Shown here piece by piece: positions 1 through 9,092 of a stretch of DNA of 64,000 bases. The notes beneath the pieces are model-generated. The model worked only from the letters and a program-made list of their open reading frames with translations, did no database searches and was not told where the DNA came from. The number at the start of each line of letters is the position of its first letter. Within the stretch, counting starts at the first letter, position 1. This stretch comes from BJHQ01 sp964654285. GTDB taxonomy: Bacteria; Planctomycetota; UBA11346. The stretch is from the NCBI GenBank assembly GCA_964654285.1, contig CAZZJC010000028.1, positions 1-64,000 on the forward strand. Reading direction: 5' to 3'. A program made the position numbers and the translations under genes.

Positions 1-477
1 CATAAGCATTTACGGGAAATCTCAGATTATTTCACAAACCCCAGGAGTGGACGCAATGTGGCCATCGGCACGTCATTCAGCCGGGTTCCAAACAATGACC
101 AGTACCGGAAATACCATGAGATGGCGGCAGATTCGAGGCTCAAGGTGCAACAGCTCGGAAAGAAGCTCCTGGATGGGACGACGGACGCAGTCTCCATCCG
201 CCATCTTCGGCATCGACTCCTTGCCTGTTACTGGGCCATCGGATTCCACCAGGAGGCGGCCGACCAAGCAAAAGTCATCGATGGTCCGATCGATCCCTAT
301 CTGGTGCAGATTTCAGGAAATCATGAACCGGCAGAGAAGATCCTCAGCGATCTGGTCGCAAGGAAGCTGCTTGACCAGCGTCCCGAAATAAAAACCAGCG
401 CCAGGGTGCCTGAGCCCAAGGGTGTTGTGAAACCGGAATCCATCCCAAGCCGCCCCGATTGGATGAGCGATTTCTAA
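1..477 (+). CDS. Unrecognised protein, 5' end outside window
   Basis: The frame is open from the first base to a TAA at 475-477, so at least 158 residues are present and the true start may lie upstream; a GTG at 58 is the first start-like codon. The visible product is soluble, charged and shows no motif I recognise. Its C-terminal part is proline-rich. The stop overlaps the ATG of the next gene by one base (TAATG), so the two are almost certainly translationally coupled and probably act together. Function unknown. Confidence 0.6.
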   Translation, partial: HKHLREISDYFTNPRSGRNVAIGTSFSRVPNNDQYRKYHEMAADSRLKVQQLGKKLLDGTTDAVSIRHLRHRLLACYWAIGFHQEAADQAKVIDGPIDPYLVQISGNHEPAEKILSDLVARKLLDQRPEIKTSARVPEPKGVVKPESIPSRPDWMSDF

Positions 478-1916
478 TGCGTGAACCCGCCCCGAACACC
501 GACGGACATCACCACGAAGGCTTCCGTCTGCGTTGGTGGATGTGGATCCTGCTCGTCCTGGTCGTCATCTTCAGCGCGATTGTCGGCATGCGCCAGCATG
601 GCTGGGCCCGTTTCCAGGCGGTGCAGGCCGATCTCAAGGCCAAGGGGTACGCCACTACCGCAGTCGAACTCGTCGCCACGGCCCCGCCGGTCGACAAGGA
701 CCGCCAGGAACGGTTGTGGCGGGCGATGGAAGTGATGCAGAACCACCCGTGGGCGGAATGGCGGTGCGGAACGATTTTTGATCGATTGCGGGAAAAGTCT
801 GAAACCGACCCGGATCGCCTCAAGATCTCCCGTAATCTGCTGGATGGCGCGATCGATATGGAAAACCTACAGTCGGTCCTGGATGAAGGGCCGGTGGAAT
901 TGTCGGTATTCGGATGGATCGAACGCGATCCCGGCCGTTTGGCGAAAAAATCGCTCGTGGAGCTCGGTTCAACCAGAATCCCGGTATTCCTTGTTTCGCG
1001 TGGATGCGCCAATTGGTGGGGATCCCAGGCAATTGCCGCGACGGATCCGTCCACGGCCCTGAAACGACTCGATCACTGGAATCAGTCTTTAGGGCATCCC
1101 GGCACGTTGATCGACGCCATGATCGGAATTGCGGTCAGTGACATTCGCGATCAAACCTATTTATGGCTTGCCACACGCGGCAGATTACCAGCACGTCAAC
1201 ACACTGATTGGGTGAACGAAGAGCCGCGACAAATCCGTTGGGTCGGTGATGCATTCGCGGGTGAACGATGCTTGTGGTGGCAGGCAATGTCGCATTCCAG
1301 TACCGCAGAGGCGTTCGGGTATTCCCGTCATGACGTCCTGGCTGACATCTGCGATCGCCTGAATCCTGTAAAATTTCATGATATAGCTTGGGGAATCCAA
1401 GCACTCGGCGGGCTCGAAGCGGAGTTGAGCGGGAAATCACGCCCAACGCCAGTCGACCGGGCACCATTCGGACTTGATTACATTTCTCGCATCGCTTTTC
1501 CCAATTTGCCTGAAAGTTGCATCACCGCTCATGAGGCTGCATTTCGCCATCGCCAAAACCGCATCTCTGGCGTGATCGCATCCCGCTACCGCACCAAGTC
1601 CAACCTGCCCGAAAATCGGGCCGATCTCACCGAGTGGTTGCCGGCCGGATACCTCGACGCGAAATCCCCCGACAACCCCGCCATCCTATACGAACGCCTC
1701 TCCCCCAGCCGCTTCCGCATCGGCATCGATCTGGCATCCAAGCCACCCTCGATCGACGCAGGCCGGTGGAGCCCCACCTACACCTCGACCATCGGCCAGC
1801 CGCCAGACCGGGAACCGGTGAAGGACTGCCGCTGGTCGCTGGAGATCGATCTCGACGCCATCCTGGTGCCGCCAACGCCTCCGAAACCACGCACGACGCG
1901 AGCAGCGACGCCTTAG
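477..1916 (+). CDS. Membrane-anchored protein of unknown function
   Basis: A 479-residue protein with one hydrophobic segment at about residues 18-38, preceded by a short His-containing N-terminus, and a large C-terminal domain. This is the layout of a single-pass anchored protein with an exported domain. The ATG at 477 overlaps the stop of the upstream gene, which decides the start over an upstream TTG at 459. The middle of the gene is richer in A+T than its neighbours. I recognise no family or catalytic motif. The tight coupling suggests a two-component membrane unit with the upstream gene. Confidence 0.7.
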   Translation: MREPAPNTDGHHHEGFRLRWWMWILLVLVVIFSAIVGMRQHGWARFQAVQADLKAKGYATTAVELVATAPPVDKDRQERLWRAMEVMQNHPWAEWRCGTIFDRLREKSETDPDRLKISRNLLDGAIDMENLQSVLDEGPVELSVFGWIERDPGRLAKKSLVELGSTRIPVFLVSRGCANWWGSQAIAATDPSTALKRLDHWNQSLGHPGTLIDAMIGIAVSDIRDQTYLWLATRGRLPARQHTDWVNEEPRQIRWVGDAFAGERCLWWQAMSHSSTAEAFGYSRHDVLADICDRLNPVKFHDIAWGIQALGGLEAELSGKSRPTPVDRAPFGLDYISRIAFPNLPESCITAHEAAFRHRQNRISGVIASRYRTKSNLPENRADLTEWLPAGYLDAKSPDNPAILYERLSPSRFRIGIDLASKPPSIDAGRWSPTYTSTIGQPPDREPVKDCRWSLEIDLDAILVPPTPPKPRTTRAATP

Positions 1917-1946
1917 GGCAAGCGACGGAGGTCCGGCTGGTTGGAT

Positions 1947-2059
1947 AGCGCCGGCTTCATCAGGCACGGACAGCCGGACTCATCCGGCCGGAGGGAAACC
2001 CGGATGCTTCGACCGGTGGGCTGAAGCCCGCCGTCCGTGCCGGCTGAAGCCGGCGCTAC
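1947..2059. repeat. REP-like palindromic repeats, family 1
   Basis: The gap between the membrane protein and the heptosyltransferase holds a degenerate copy near 1947 and a clean pair at 2018-2059. The clean pair consists of a GGGCTGAAGCCC palindrome followed by GCCGGCTGAAGCCGGC and ending in GCTAC. The same units recur near 26600, 42640 and 50745. Confidence 0.8.
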
Positions 2060-2130
2060 GACGGGGATGAGCGTCAGTTCCGCCAGGTTCCCGCCTTTCG
2101 TCCTGCGGATCCGCCGGTTAGGGTCCGTCC

Positions 2131-3132
2131 ATGCGGGTTCTGCTGGTCCGGCTCGGCGCCTTCGGCGACATCGTCCACACCCTGCCGCTGGCGCAGGACC
2201 TCGCCCAGGCGGGACATCAGGTGCATTGGCTGTGCGAAGACCGTTGGGCCTGCCTGGTCGACGGATCGAGGGCGGTGGCGGCGGTGCATCGCCTGCCGCG
2301 CTCGCACCTGCGGCGGGCGTCGCCGACCGGCAAGATCGCCATCGTCCGGCAGGTGGTTCGGTCGCTTCGCCAGCACGGTTTCGACGCCGCGATCGATGCC
2401 CAGGGGCTGGCGAAAAGCGCGATCTTCGCCGCTTGTTCCGGAGCAGATCAGGTCGTCGGCCATGCCCGGCCACGGGCGCGGGAGTTGAGCTGGCTCGTAC
2501 ATCGGATCCACGTTCCGGCGACGGCGACCCACGTCATCGACCAGCAGCGGGCCTTGGGTCTGGGCCTGGGCGTGCGGGCGCTGGGCGGCTGGCGCTTCCC
2601 GTTGCCGGCGTGGGCACACGAGCACGCCTGGGCAAAGGAATGGATGGGGCAGAACGGCCTGGAGCGGCCGTGGCTGCTCAACGTCGGCGCCGGCTGGCCG
2701 ACCAAGGTCTGGCCGGAAGCGCGGCAGGCGGAATTCCTCGCCCTCTGCCAGCGCACCCGCCGCCCGGTGGTGGTCGCCTGGGGTTCGCCGGCGGAACGCG
2801 CCATCGCCGAAAAGGTCGTATCCAGCGCCCGGCATGGCGTGCTGCTGCCGCCGACATCAATCCCTGAACTCGGGGCCGTGCTCGCCCGGGCGGGCCTGGT
2901 CGTCTCGGGCGACACCGGGCCGCTCCATCTGGCCCTCGCCCTGGGGACGCCGGCGGTCGGCCTGTTCGGTCCGGTGCCGGCCGAACGCAACGGCCCGCGC
3001 GGCCGGCGCTGGCGCTGCCTGCAGGCGCCCGGAGCGGCCTGGGAACGCCAGGACGTGAGCAAGGTGGACATGGCCGCGATCACCGCCGAGGCGGTGGAGA
3101 CGGCGGCGCTGGAGTGCCTGGGGGACGCCTAG
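2131..3132 (+). CDS. waaC: Glycosyltransferase family 9, heptosyltransferase I-like
   Basis: A 333-residue ADP-heptose:LPS heptosyltransferase-type enzyme. Such enzymes add heptose to the Kdo of lipid A core on the inner face of the cytoplasmic membrane. The N-terminal GDIVH motif carries D13, the usual catalytic base position. The C-terminal Rossmann half has GWPTKVW around K192 and GDTGPLHLA at 260-268, the ADP-sugar binding loop. Length fits WaaC. The kdsA and kdsB genes elsewhere in the window supply the acceptor sugar. No LPS cluster surrounds it, so acceptor specificity (WaaC versus WaaF) is inferred from similarity only. Confidence 0.85.
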   Translation: MRVLLVRLGAFGDIVHTLPLAQDLAQAGHQVHWLCEDRWACLVDGSRAVAAVHRLPRSHLRRASPTGKIAIVRQVVRSLRQHGFDAAIDAQGLAKSAIFAACSGADQVVGHARPRARELSWLVHRIHVPATATHVIDQQRALGLGLGVRALGGWRFPLPAWAHEHAWAKEWMGQNGLERPWLLNVGAGWPTKVWPEARQAEFLALCQRTRRPVVVAWGSPAERAIAEKVVSSARHGVLLPPTSIPELGAVLARAGLVVSGDTGPLHLALALGTPAVGLFGPVPAERNGPRGRRWRCLQAPGAAWERQDVSKVDMAAITAEAVETAALECLGDA

Positions 3133-3222
3133 CGGCACGTCGCCGCGACCCGGACGGCCGGCACCGCACCGCTGCCGTCCACCTTGACCAGCGAGTTCCC
3201 AGCCGCCACGATCGCGACCACG

Positions 3223-3558
3223 ATGCCCTGGCAATCCCGGCGTGAAGGCGAACTGCAGGTGCTCAGCCTGGGCGAATCCCTGGCGATGGACTCGCGCCAG
3301 GTCGACGCCGCGATCGATCAGCTCTGCCAGATCGTATCCCGTCAGCCGTCGCTGCGCTGGGCGGTGATGGCGGACAGCATTCCCATGCTGGGTTCGGCGA
3401 ATATCGCCCGCCTGATCACCCTGGTGCGGCAGCTGCACACCGCAGGCGGCCAGTTGATCCTGGTCGCCCCGCTGCCGGCGGTCTCGGTGGTGCTGATGCT
3501 CGCCCGCCTGGATCGTCTGCTGCCCATGAAGCCGGATCTGGCTGCCGCCGCCGGCTGA
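3223..3558 (+). CDS. STAS-domain protein (anti-anti-sigma type)
   Basis: About 111 residues matching a single STAS domain. The pattern includes a GSANIARLI helix start, an LHTAGGQLILVAP strand and a terminal LDRLLPM segment, typical of SpoIIAA-like proteins. Such domains bind or are phosphorylated by partner-switching kinases. The usual phospho-acceptor Ser or Thr near the helix start appears as S in MLGSANI. No kinase or phosphatase partner is adjacent. The ATG at 3223 is preferred; an in-frame TTG at 3184 would add 13 residues. Neither has a clear ribosome binding site. Confidence 0.65.
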   Translation: MPWQSRREGELQVLSLGESLAMDSRQVDAAIDQLCQIVSRQPSLRWAVMADSIPMLGSANIARLITLVRQLHTAGGQLILVAPLPAVSVVLMLARLDRLLPMKPDLAAAAG

Positions 3559-3568
3559 TCACGCGGGC

Positions 3569-4174
3569 ATGGCGCTGCCGCTGCAACCCGGACTCGATCC
3601 CTGGCCGCCCCGGCTGAAGCGGCTGGCGCTCGTGCTCGCCCTCGCCGCCCTGGTTCTGGCGCTGGGCTGGTTCGCCCCCTCCCGTCATGGGCGCATCGAG
3701 GCCGTGCCGACCACGCCGGGCACCGAGGGCACCTATGAACGCCGGGTCGCCGAGAGCATCCGGTACGCCCGCCACCGGGTGTGGGTGGTGATGTACAGCC
3801 TGTGGCCGGGCCCGGAGGGGAGGTTCGCGCTCATGGATGAACTCGCCGACGCGGTGAAGCGCGGGGTGAAGGTCCAGGTCTGTCTTGACTTCGAGGGCGA
3901 ACGCAACGGCAAGACCCCGAGCGACGGCAACGCCGTCGCCGCGCAGTGGCTGGCAGAGCACGGCATCAAGGTGGTGCGCGATGAACCCGACCGCCGGACC
4001 CATGCCAAGCTGATCCTGGTCGACGATCGCCTGGTGGTGCTGGGCAGCCACAACTGGACGCGCAGCGCCCTGCGCAGCAACCGCGAGCTGTCGGTGATCA
4101 CCGACGATGCCGGCATGGCTGGGGCGGCGGCGGAACTATGCCGAGGCATCCCGGGGTGGGACAAGGATTGGTGA
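3569..4174 (+). CDS. Phospholipase D-like (Nuc-type) nuclease, membrane anchored
   Basis: A 201-residue protein with a hydrophobic N-terminal segment (about residues 18-35) and a single HKD motif: H145, K147, D152, followed by GSHN at 159-162. One HKD per chain is the arrangement of the Nuc endonuclease subfamily, which works as a homodimer. The anchor predicts a periplasmic or membrane-exposed active site. It may act on nucleic acid or phosphodiesters; the substrate cannot be told from sequence. It starts 11 bases after the STAS gene, on the same strand. Confidence 0.8.
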   Translation: MALPLQPGLDPWPPRLKRLALVLALAALVLALGWFAPSRHGRIEAVPTTPGTEGTYERRVAESIRYARHRVWVVMYSLWPGPEGRFALMDELADAVKRGVKVQVCLDFEGERNGKTPSDGNAVAAQWLAEHGIKVVRDEPDRRTHAKLILVDDRLVVLGSHNWTRSALRSNRELSVITDDAGMAGAAAELCRGIPGWDKDW

Positions 4175-4266
4175 TCCGTCGGCAGGGATTTGGCACGACG
4201 CTCGCCTGAACCGCCTCAGGTGGCTGCCGTCCGTTCCCGGACGTCGCGGGCCGCCACGGGGGCGTC

Positions 4267-5340
4267 GTGGCCGAGAACAGCGATGGCAGCGAAAAGACGG
4301 AACAGCCGACGCCGAAGCGGATCGAGAAGGCGCGCGGCGAAGGCAATGTGTCGCTGTCGGTCGATCTCAGCACCGCGATCCTGCTCCTGGCCGGGTTCAT
4401 CCTGCTCGCCCTCATGGGGCCGTGGTTCATGCGCGCCTCGGCCGAAACCATCCGCTGGAGCCTGCACGACGCCCTGCTGATCCAGCTCGACGACCGCGAA
4501 ACCCTGCGCACCTTCATCATGCACCACCTGCCGCTCGGCCGCTGGGCGCTGGTGTTCTGCGGCATCACCTTCGTGCTTGGTCTGCTGGTGGCGATCGGGC
4601 AGGTCGGACTGAACTTCTCGTTCACCCCGCTCATGCCGAAACTGAACAAGATCAACCCGATCACCGGCCTGGGCCGCATGTTCGGCCTGCGGGGGATCAT
4701 GCGCCTGGTCTTCGGGATCTTCAAGCTGGTCGTCATCGGCCTGCTCGCGTGGTGGCTGATCCGCAACGACCTCGCCCGCATGCTCCAGATCACACCCGAC
4801 GTCGGGGCCCGCTTCGCCGCCGACGCGCATGCGCTGCTGTGGATCGCCATCAAGCTGATCTCCGTGCTGATCACCGCCGGGGCGGCGGACTTCATCTACC
4901 AGCGCTGGCAGCACACCCAGGACCTGATGATGACCAAGCAGGAGGTGAAAGAGGAATACAAGCAGTCGGAAGGCGACCCGCTGATCAAGGGCCGCATCCG
5001 CCAGATCCAGCGCCAGATGGCGCAGCGCCGCATGATGCAGGAGGTCCCCAAGGCCGACGTGGTCATCACCAACCCGACCCACGTCGCGGTCGCGATCACG
5101 TACGACCAGGCGAAGATGGCCGCGCCGATCGTGCTCGCCAAGGGCTACGATGCGATGGCGCAGCGGATCAAGGACATCGCCGCCAAGCACAACATCACCA
5201 TGGTCGAAAACGTCGCCCTCGCCCGCGCCCTGGCCAAGGACGTGCCGATCGGCAAACCCATCCCGGTGAAATGGTACCAGGCGGTGGCCGAGGTGCTGGC
5301 GATGGTCTACCGGTTGAAGAAGGCGAAATCCGCGGCGTGA
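4267..5340 (+). CDS. flhB: Flagellar export apparatus protein FlhB
   Basis: A 357-residue inner-membrane component of the flagellar type III export gate that switches substrate specificity. The N-terminus contains the usual SEKTEQPTPKR stretch. Four hydrophobic segments span about residues 34-52, 92-112, 146-165 and 190-208. The C-terminal domain has the autocleavage site N269-P270-T271-H272, at the same number as in Salmonella FlhB. It starts with GTG. It stands alone without fliR, flhA or other export genes, so the flagellar genes are dispersed in this genome. The flagellin and FlgM-like genes in the window are also isolated. Confidence 0.95.
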   Translation: MAENSDGSEKTEQPTPKRIEKARGEGNVSLSVDLSTAILLLAGFILLALMGPWFMRASAETIRWSLHDALLIQLDDRETLRTFIMHHLPLGRWALVFCGITFVLGLLVAIGQVGLNFSFTPLMPKLNKINPITGLGRMFGLRGIMRLVFGIFKLVVIGLLAWWLIRNDLARMLQITPDVGARFAADAHALLWIAIKLISVLITAGAADFIYQRWQHTQDLMMTKQEVKEEYKQSEGDPLIKGRIRQIQRQMAQRRMMQEVPKADVVITNPTHVAVAITYDQAKMAAPIVLAKGYDAMAQRIKDIAAKHNITMVENVALARALAKDVPIGKPIPVKWYQAVAEVLAMVYRLKKAKSAA

Positions 5341-5359
5341 GGCGCGATGAATCGGCGGT

Positions 5360-5674
5360 CTAGCCGGCGATCTCGACCTCATCCGCCTTGAGCAGGAAGA
5401 TCTTGCCGTCGCCGATGCGGCCGGTGCGGCAGGTCGAGCACACCAGATCCACCAGGTCGTTGCGCCGTTCGGCCGGGATGGTGCCGCCGACCCAGACCTT
5501 GGGCAGGAAATCGATGTGGTATTCGTCGCCGCCGTAGTCGCCCAGATGGCCCTTCTGGCGGCCGTAGCCCCGGCACTCCATCGCCTCCAGATCGCTGAAC
5601 CAGCCTGCCGCCAGGAGGCGCTGGCAAAGCACCTCGGCGCGCTGCGGCCGGACCACGATGCGGACGGCGATCAC
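5360..5674 (-). CDS. P-II nitrogen regulatory protein
   Basis: A 104-residue P-II signal protein that reads 2-oxoglutarate and ATP/ADP and binds target proteins. It has the YGRQKGH segment, a T-loop tyrosine (Y52 in GDEYHIDF, equivalent to Y51 of E. coli GlnB, the uridylylation site), and the C-terminal RIGDGKIF signature. Choosing the GTG at 5674 aligns the N-terminus exactly with GlnB; a second in-frame GTG lies at 5686. It begins 25 bases downstream of accA on the same strand, so it is probably cotranscribed with the carboxyltransferase gene. No amtB or glnA is nearby. Confidence 0.88.
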   Translation of the reverse strand: MIAVRIVVRPQRAEVLCQRLLAAGWFSDLEAMECRGYGRQKGHLGDYGGDEYHIDFLPKVWVGGTIPAERRNDLVDLVCSTCRTGRIGDGKIFLLKADEVEIAG

Positions 5675-5699
5675 GTTTCCAGGCACGGGATGCGCCAGC

Positions 5700-6662
5700 T
5701 CAGGCCGAGGGTTCCAGATACTGGCCGATCGCGCGCAGGCGGCGGTAGCGGCGTTCCTGCATCTCGTCGATCTCCATCGCCTGGAGCTCGGCGATGTGGC
5801 GGGACAGCGCCGCCTTGAGGTCGCGCGCCATCGCCTCGGGCTGGCGGTGGGCGCCGCCGGCCGGTTCGGGCAGGATCTCATCGACGATGCCGTGCGTCTT
5901 CAGCACCTCGCCGGTGAGGCCGAGCTGCTGCGCCGCGAGGTCGCTCTTCTTGCCGTCCTTCCACAGGATGGCGGCGCAGCCTTCGGGCGTGATGACCGAC
6001 AGGTAGCTGTTCTCGAGGATCAGCACGCGGTCGCCGACGCCGATGCCGAGCGCCCCGCCGGATCCGCCCTCGCCGATGATGACGATCACCACCGGCACGC
6101 GCAGCATCGCCATGTCGCGGATGTTCTCGGCGATGGCGATCGACTGCCCGCGTTCCTCGGCCTCGATGCCCGGGAACGCGCCCGGCGTGTTGACCAGGCA
6201 GATCACCGGGATGCCGAAGCGTTCAGCGAGGTTCATCTTGGCCATCGCCTTGCGGTAGCCCTCCGGGTGCGGCATGCCGAAGTTGCAGCGCTTGCGTTCG
6301 TGCACGTCCTTGCCCTTCTGCTGCCCGACGATCATCACACCGGTGCCATCAAGGCGGCCCATGCCGGTGATGATCGCCTGGTCGTCGCCGAACAGGCGGT
6401 CGCCGGCGAGCGGCACGAAGTCGTCGAGGCAGAGGTCGATGTAGTCCGACGCCTGCGGCCGGAGCGGATGGCGCGAAAGCTGGACCCGCTGCCAGGGAGT
6501 CAGGTTCGAGAAGGTGCGCCGGCTTTCGACCGCGTACTTCTCGCGCAGCGACACGAGTTCGTTCGTCATGTCGACGCCGCTCTTTTCGCCCAGGGATTCC
6601 AGTTCGCTGATCTTCGCCTCCATGGCGACGAGATGGTCGAGGAAGGTGAAAGGGTTGCTCAC
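5700..6662 (-). CDS. accA: Acetyl-CoA carboxylase carboxyltransferase subunit alpha
   Basis: A 320-residue protein forming, with AccD, the carboxyltransferase that makes malonyl-CoA for fatty acid synthesis. It carries the biotin carboxyltransferase core with QQKGKD, the TPGAFPG loop, GEGGSGGALG and the PEGCAAILW segment typical of AccA. Length and N-terminal helix (FLDHLVAMEAKI) are standard. It is followed closely by a P-II gene. accD is not in the window. Confidence 0.96.
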   Translation of the reverse strand: MSNPFTFLDHLVAMEAKISELESLGEKSGVDMTNELVSLREKYAVESRRTFSNLTPWQRVQLSRHPLRPQASDYIDLCLDDFVPLAGDRLFGDDQAIITGMGRLDGTGVMIVGQQKGKDVHERKRCNFGMPHPEGYRKAMAKMNLAERFGIPVICLVNTPGAFPGIEAEERGQSIAIAENIRDMAMLRVPVVIVIIGEGGSGGALGIGVGDRVLILENSYLSVITPEGCAAILWKDGKKSDLAAQQLGLTGEVLKTHGIVDEILPEPAGGAHRQPEAMARDLKAALSRHIAELQAMEIDEMQERRYRRLRAIGQYLEPSA

Positions 6663-6805
6663 GCGGGTGGCTCCGTGAACGGCACGATAGTCCGGGATCG
6701 CCCGAAGGAAACCGGGGAAAACGACCGGCTCGACGCCCGAGCGCCAGCGCCGGATCGTTACCGAGCGGTTACACCCGCTCGCGGCAGGCGTGCTAGCCTG
6801 GGGTC

Positions 6806-9040
6806 ATGCGCCCCCTCCCCGGCTTCGCCGCCCTGGTCTTCACCCTGGTCCTGAGCATTCCCGCCGCCGGCCTCGCTGCCGGCGACCATGACGAGGTCGC
6901 CTGGTGGCACGCGCACCGGCATGTGCATCCGGTGGTGCCGGTGATGCGGGTTCGGCCGGAGCAGCCGATCACCGTCGAATCGATCGCCCTCGACCTGGAG
7001 GCCGTCGATCAGCGCGCCCGCACCGCGCTGACGGTGCAGGTGCGCAACCGGGGCAGCAGCCGCGCCGAGGCGGTGCTGCTGCTGCCGCTGCCGGCCGGGG
7101 CGGCGGTGCGCTCGTTCGGCTTCTCCGGCCCCGGCGGAGAACTCGAGGCCCGCCTGCTGCCGGCGGACGAGGCGCGCACCACCTACCGGTCGATCGTCAG
7201 CCGGATGCTCGATCCGGCCCTGCTGGAGTTCGCCGGGGCGCAGCTGCTGCGCTCCTCCGTCTTCCCGCTCGAACCCGGAGCGACCCAGGCCGTGCGGCTG
7301 TCCTTCGAACAGGTGCTGGAATCGCACGCCGGCCGCGTGGACTGGATCCTGCCGCGCGCCGAGGCCCTGGCCGGCGACCAGCCGTGGTCGATCCGCGCCC
7401 GCATCAGCGGATCCGGGCCGATCGGGGCGGTCATGGCCCCGACCCAGAACCTGGTCGAATCGCGGCGCGAGGAGCGCCGGGTCGAGCTGAAGCTGGATGG
7501 CCGGGCCGCCCCGGGCGCGATCCGGCTGTCGTGGTGCCTGCGCGAGCGTGCGCCGCTGTCGGTCATCAGCTTTCCCGAGGGCGATGGCGGCATCTTCGCG
7601 CTGCTCGCCGAGGCGCCCCCACCCGGTTCCGCCAAGCCCATACCGCGCGAGGTCACGGTGGTGCTCGATCGCAGCGGCAGCATGGCCGGCGACAAATGGA
7701 ACCAGGCCAAGGGCGCGGTGACCCAGGTGCTCGCGGCGCTCGGTCCCGACGAATCCGCGAACCTGCTGCTGTTCAATGAAGGCGTCGATCCCTTCGCCCG
7801 CGCGCCGCTCGCCCTGGGCGATGCGAACCAGCAGTCCCTGCGCGACTGGCTGGCGGCGGCGCGGCCCAGCGGCGGCACCAACATCCATGCGGCCCTCGCC
7901 GCCGCGCTCGCCCAGCCGGCGCTGGCCGGCACCTCGCCGATCGTGCTCTTCCTCACCGATGGCCTGCCCACCATCGGCCTGACGAGCGAACTCGCGATCC
8001 GCGCCCGCGCCGCGGACAATCCAGCCGGGCGCCGGATCTTCTGCGTCGGCATCGGCCACGACGCCAATGCGCCGCTGCTCGACAAGCTGGCCGACCTCGG
8101 CCGTGGCCGGGCGCGCCACCTGCCGCCCGGCGCCGACATCGAGGTCGCGGTCGCAGAACTGGTCAAGGCGCTCGGCCGGCCGGTGCTGGCCTCTCCTGGG
8201 ATCGCCGCCGATGCCGGCCGGGTGCTCGACCAGCAGCCGCGCCGGCTGCGCGACGCCTTCGCCGGCGAGCAGATCCTGGTCACCGGCCGCTACGCCGGCC
8301 GCGCGCCATACCGGATCGCCCTCACCGGCACCCTGGCTGACGGCGCGCGCTGGGAACGCAGCGTGGCCTTCGACCCGGCGACCGCCGATCCGTGTGCCGG
8401 CTGGGTCGCCCGGCTGTGGGCCCAACGCCGCATCGCAGAACTCGTCGACCTAGCGCGCGAACTCGGGGCGGATGGCCGGAGCGATCCGATCCGCCTGAGC
8501 GAACTCACGCGCGACATCGTGCGTCTGAGCACCCAGTACGGCATCCTCACCGAATACACCGCGTTCCTCGCCACCGAGGGAGCTCCGCTGCCGGCGATGG
8601 CGCTGGGTGCGACCCATGATGAACGCGCGCGCTGGGATGCGGCTGCGGCACCGGTGATGAAGCGGGCCGCCGACGAGCTCCACCACAAGGGCCTCGAACC
8701 CCGCAGCGGCGGCCTGGCCCAGGCGGCATCGATCAACAACGGCCGCTACCGGGACAGCGACAAGCCGACCGGAAACGACCTCATGGACGCCACCGGCAGG
8801 ATCCAGCGTATCGCCGGCGTGCATCAGATCTCCAACAGCAGCGCCTGGCAGCGCGGCAACCGCTGGATCGAAGCCGGGGCCGATGGCACCCCGACCCAGC
8901 GCATCGCCTTCGGCAGCAGCGAGCACCTCGCCCTGGCCGAACGCCTGGCGAAGACCGGCCGGCAAGGACTGCTCGCCAACGACGGCGAGGTGCAGGTCCG
9001 CGACGGGGCTGAGATCTACCTCGTCGAAGCGGTGCGCTGA
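6806..9040 (+). CDS. Secreted VIT and von Willebrand A domain protein
   Basis: A 744-residue protein with an N-terminal signal peptide (about residues 1-25). A VIT (inter-alpha-trypsin) domain spans roughly 48-185 and a vWA domain roughly 280-460. The MIDAS motif D288-R-S290-G-S292 is intact, so metal-dependent ligand binding is plausible. The C-terminal 250 residues have no recognised fold. Exported VIT/vWA proteins are of uncertain role, often thought to be in surface adhesion. A second vWA gene follows 52 bases downstream. Confidence 0.85.
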   Translation: MRPLPGFAALVFTLVLSIPAAGLAAGDHDEVAWWHAHRHVHPVVPVMRVRPEQPITVESIALDLEAVDQRARTALTVQVRNRGSSRAEAVLLLPLPAGAAVRSFGFSGPGGELEARLLPADEARTTYRSIVSRMLDPALLEFAGAQLLRSSVFPLEPGATQAVRLSFEQVLESHAGRVDWILPRAEALAGDQPWSIRARISGSGPIGAVMAPTQNLVESRREERRVELKLDGRAAPGAIRLSWCLRERAPLSVISFPEGDGGIFALLAEAPPPGSAKPIPREVTVVLDRSGSMAGDKWNQAKGAVTQVLAALGPDESANLLLFNEGVDPFARAPLALGDANQQSLRDWLAAARPSGGTNIHAALAAALAQPALAGTSPIVLFLTDGLPTIGLTSELAIRARAADNPAGRRIFCVGIGHDANAPLLDKLADLGRGRARHLPPGADIEVAVAELVKALGRPVLASPGIAADAGRVLDQQPRRLRDAFAGEQILVTGRYAGRAPYRIALTGTLADGARWERSVAFDPATADPCAGWVARLWAQRRIAELVDLARELGADGRSDPIRLSELTRDIVRLSTQYGILTEYTAFLATEGAPLPAMALGATHDERARWDAAAAPVMKRAADELHHKGLEPRSGGLAQAASINNGRYRDSDKPTGNDLMDATGRIQRIAGVHQISNSSAWQRGNRWIEAGADGTPTQRIAFGSSEHLALAERLAKTGRQGLLANDGEVQVRDGAEIYLVEAVR

Positions 9041-9092
9041 CGCGCTTTCCCAACACCCTCTTCCTTACCACCCTCAGCCCTTGGAGTTCCCG

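Noticed and set aside
5675..5881. N-terminal extension of the P-II frame into accA
   Set aside because: Those residues are Arg/Ser-rich antiphase translation of accA. The GTG at 5674 aligns exactly with GlnB.
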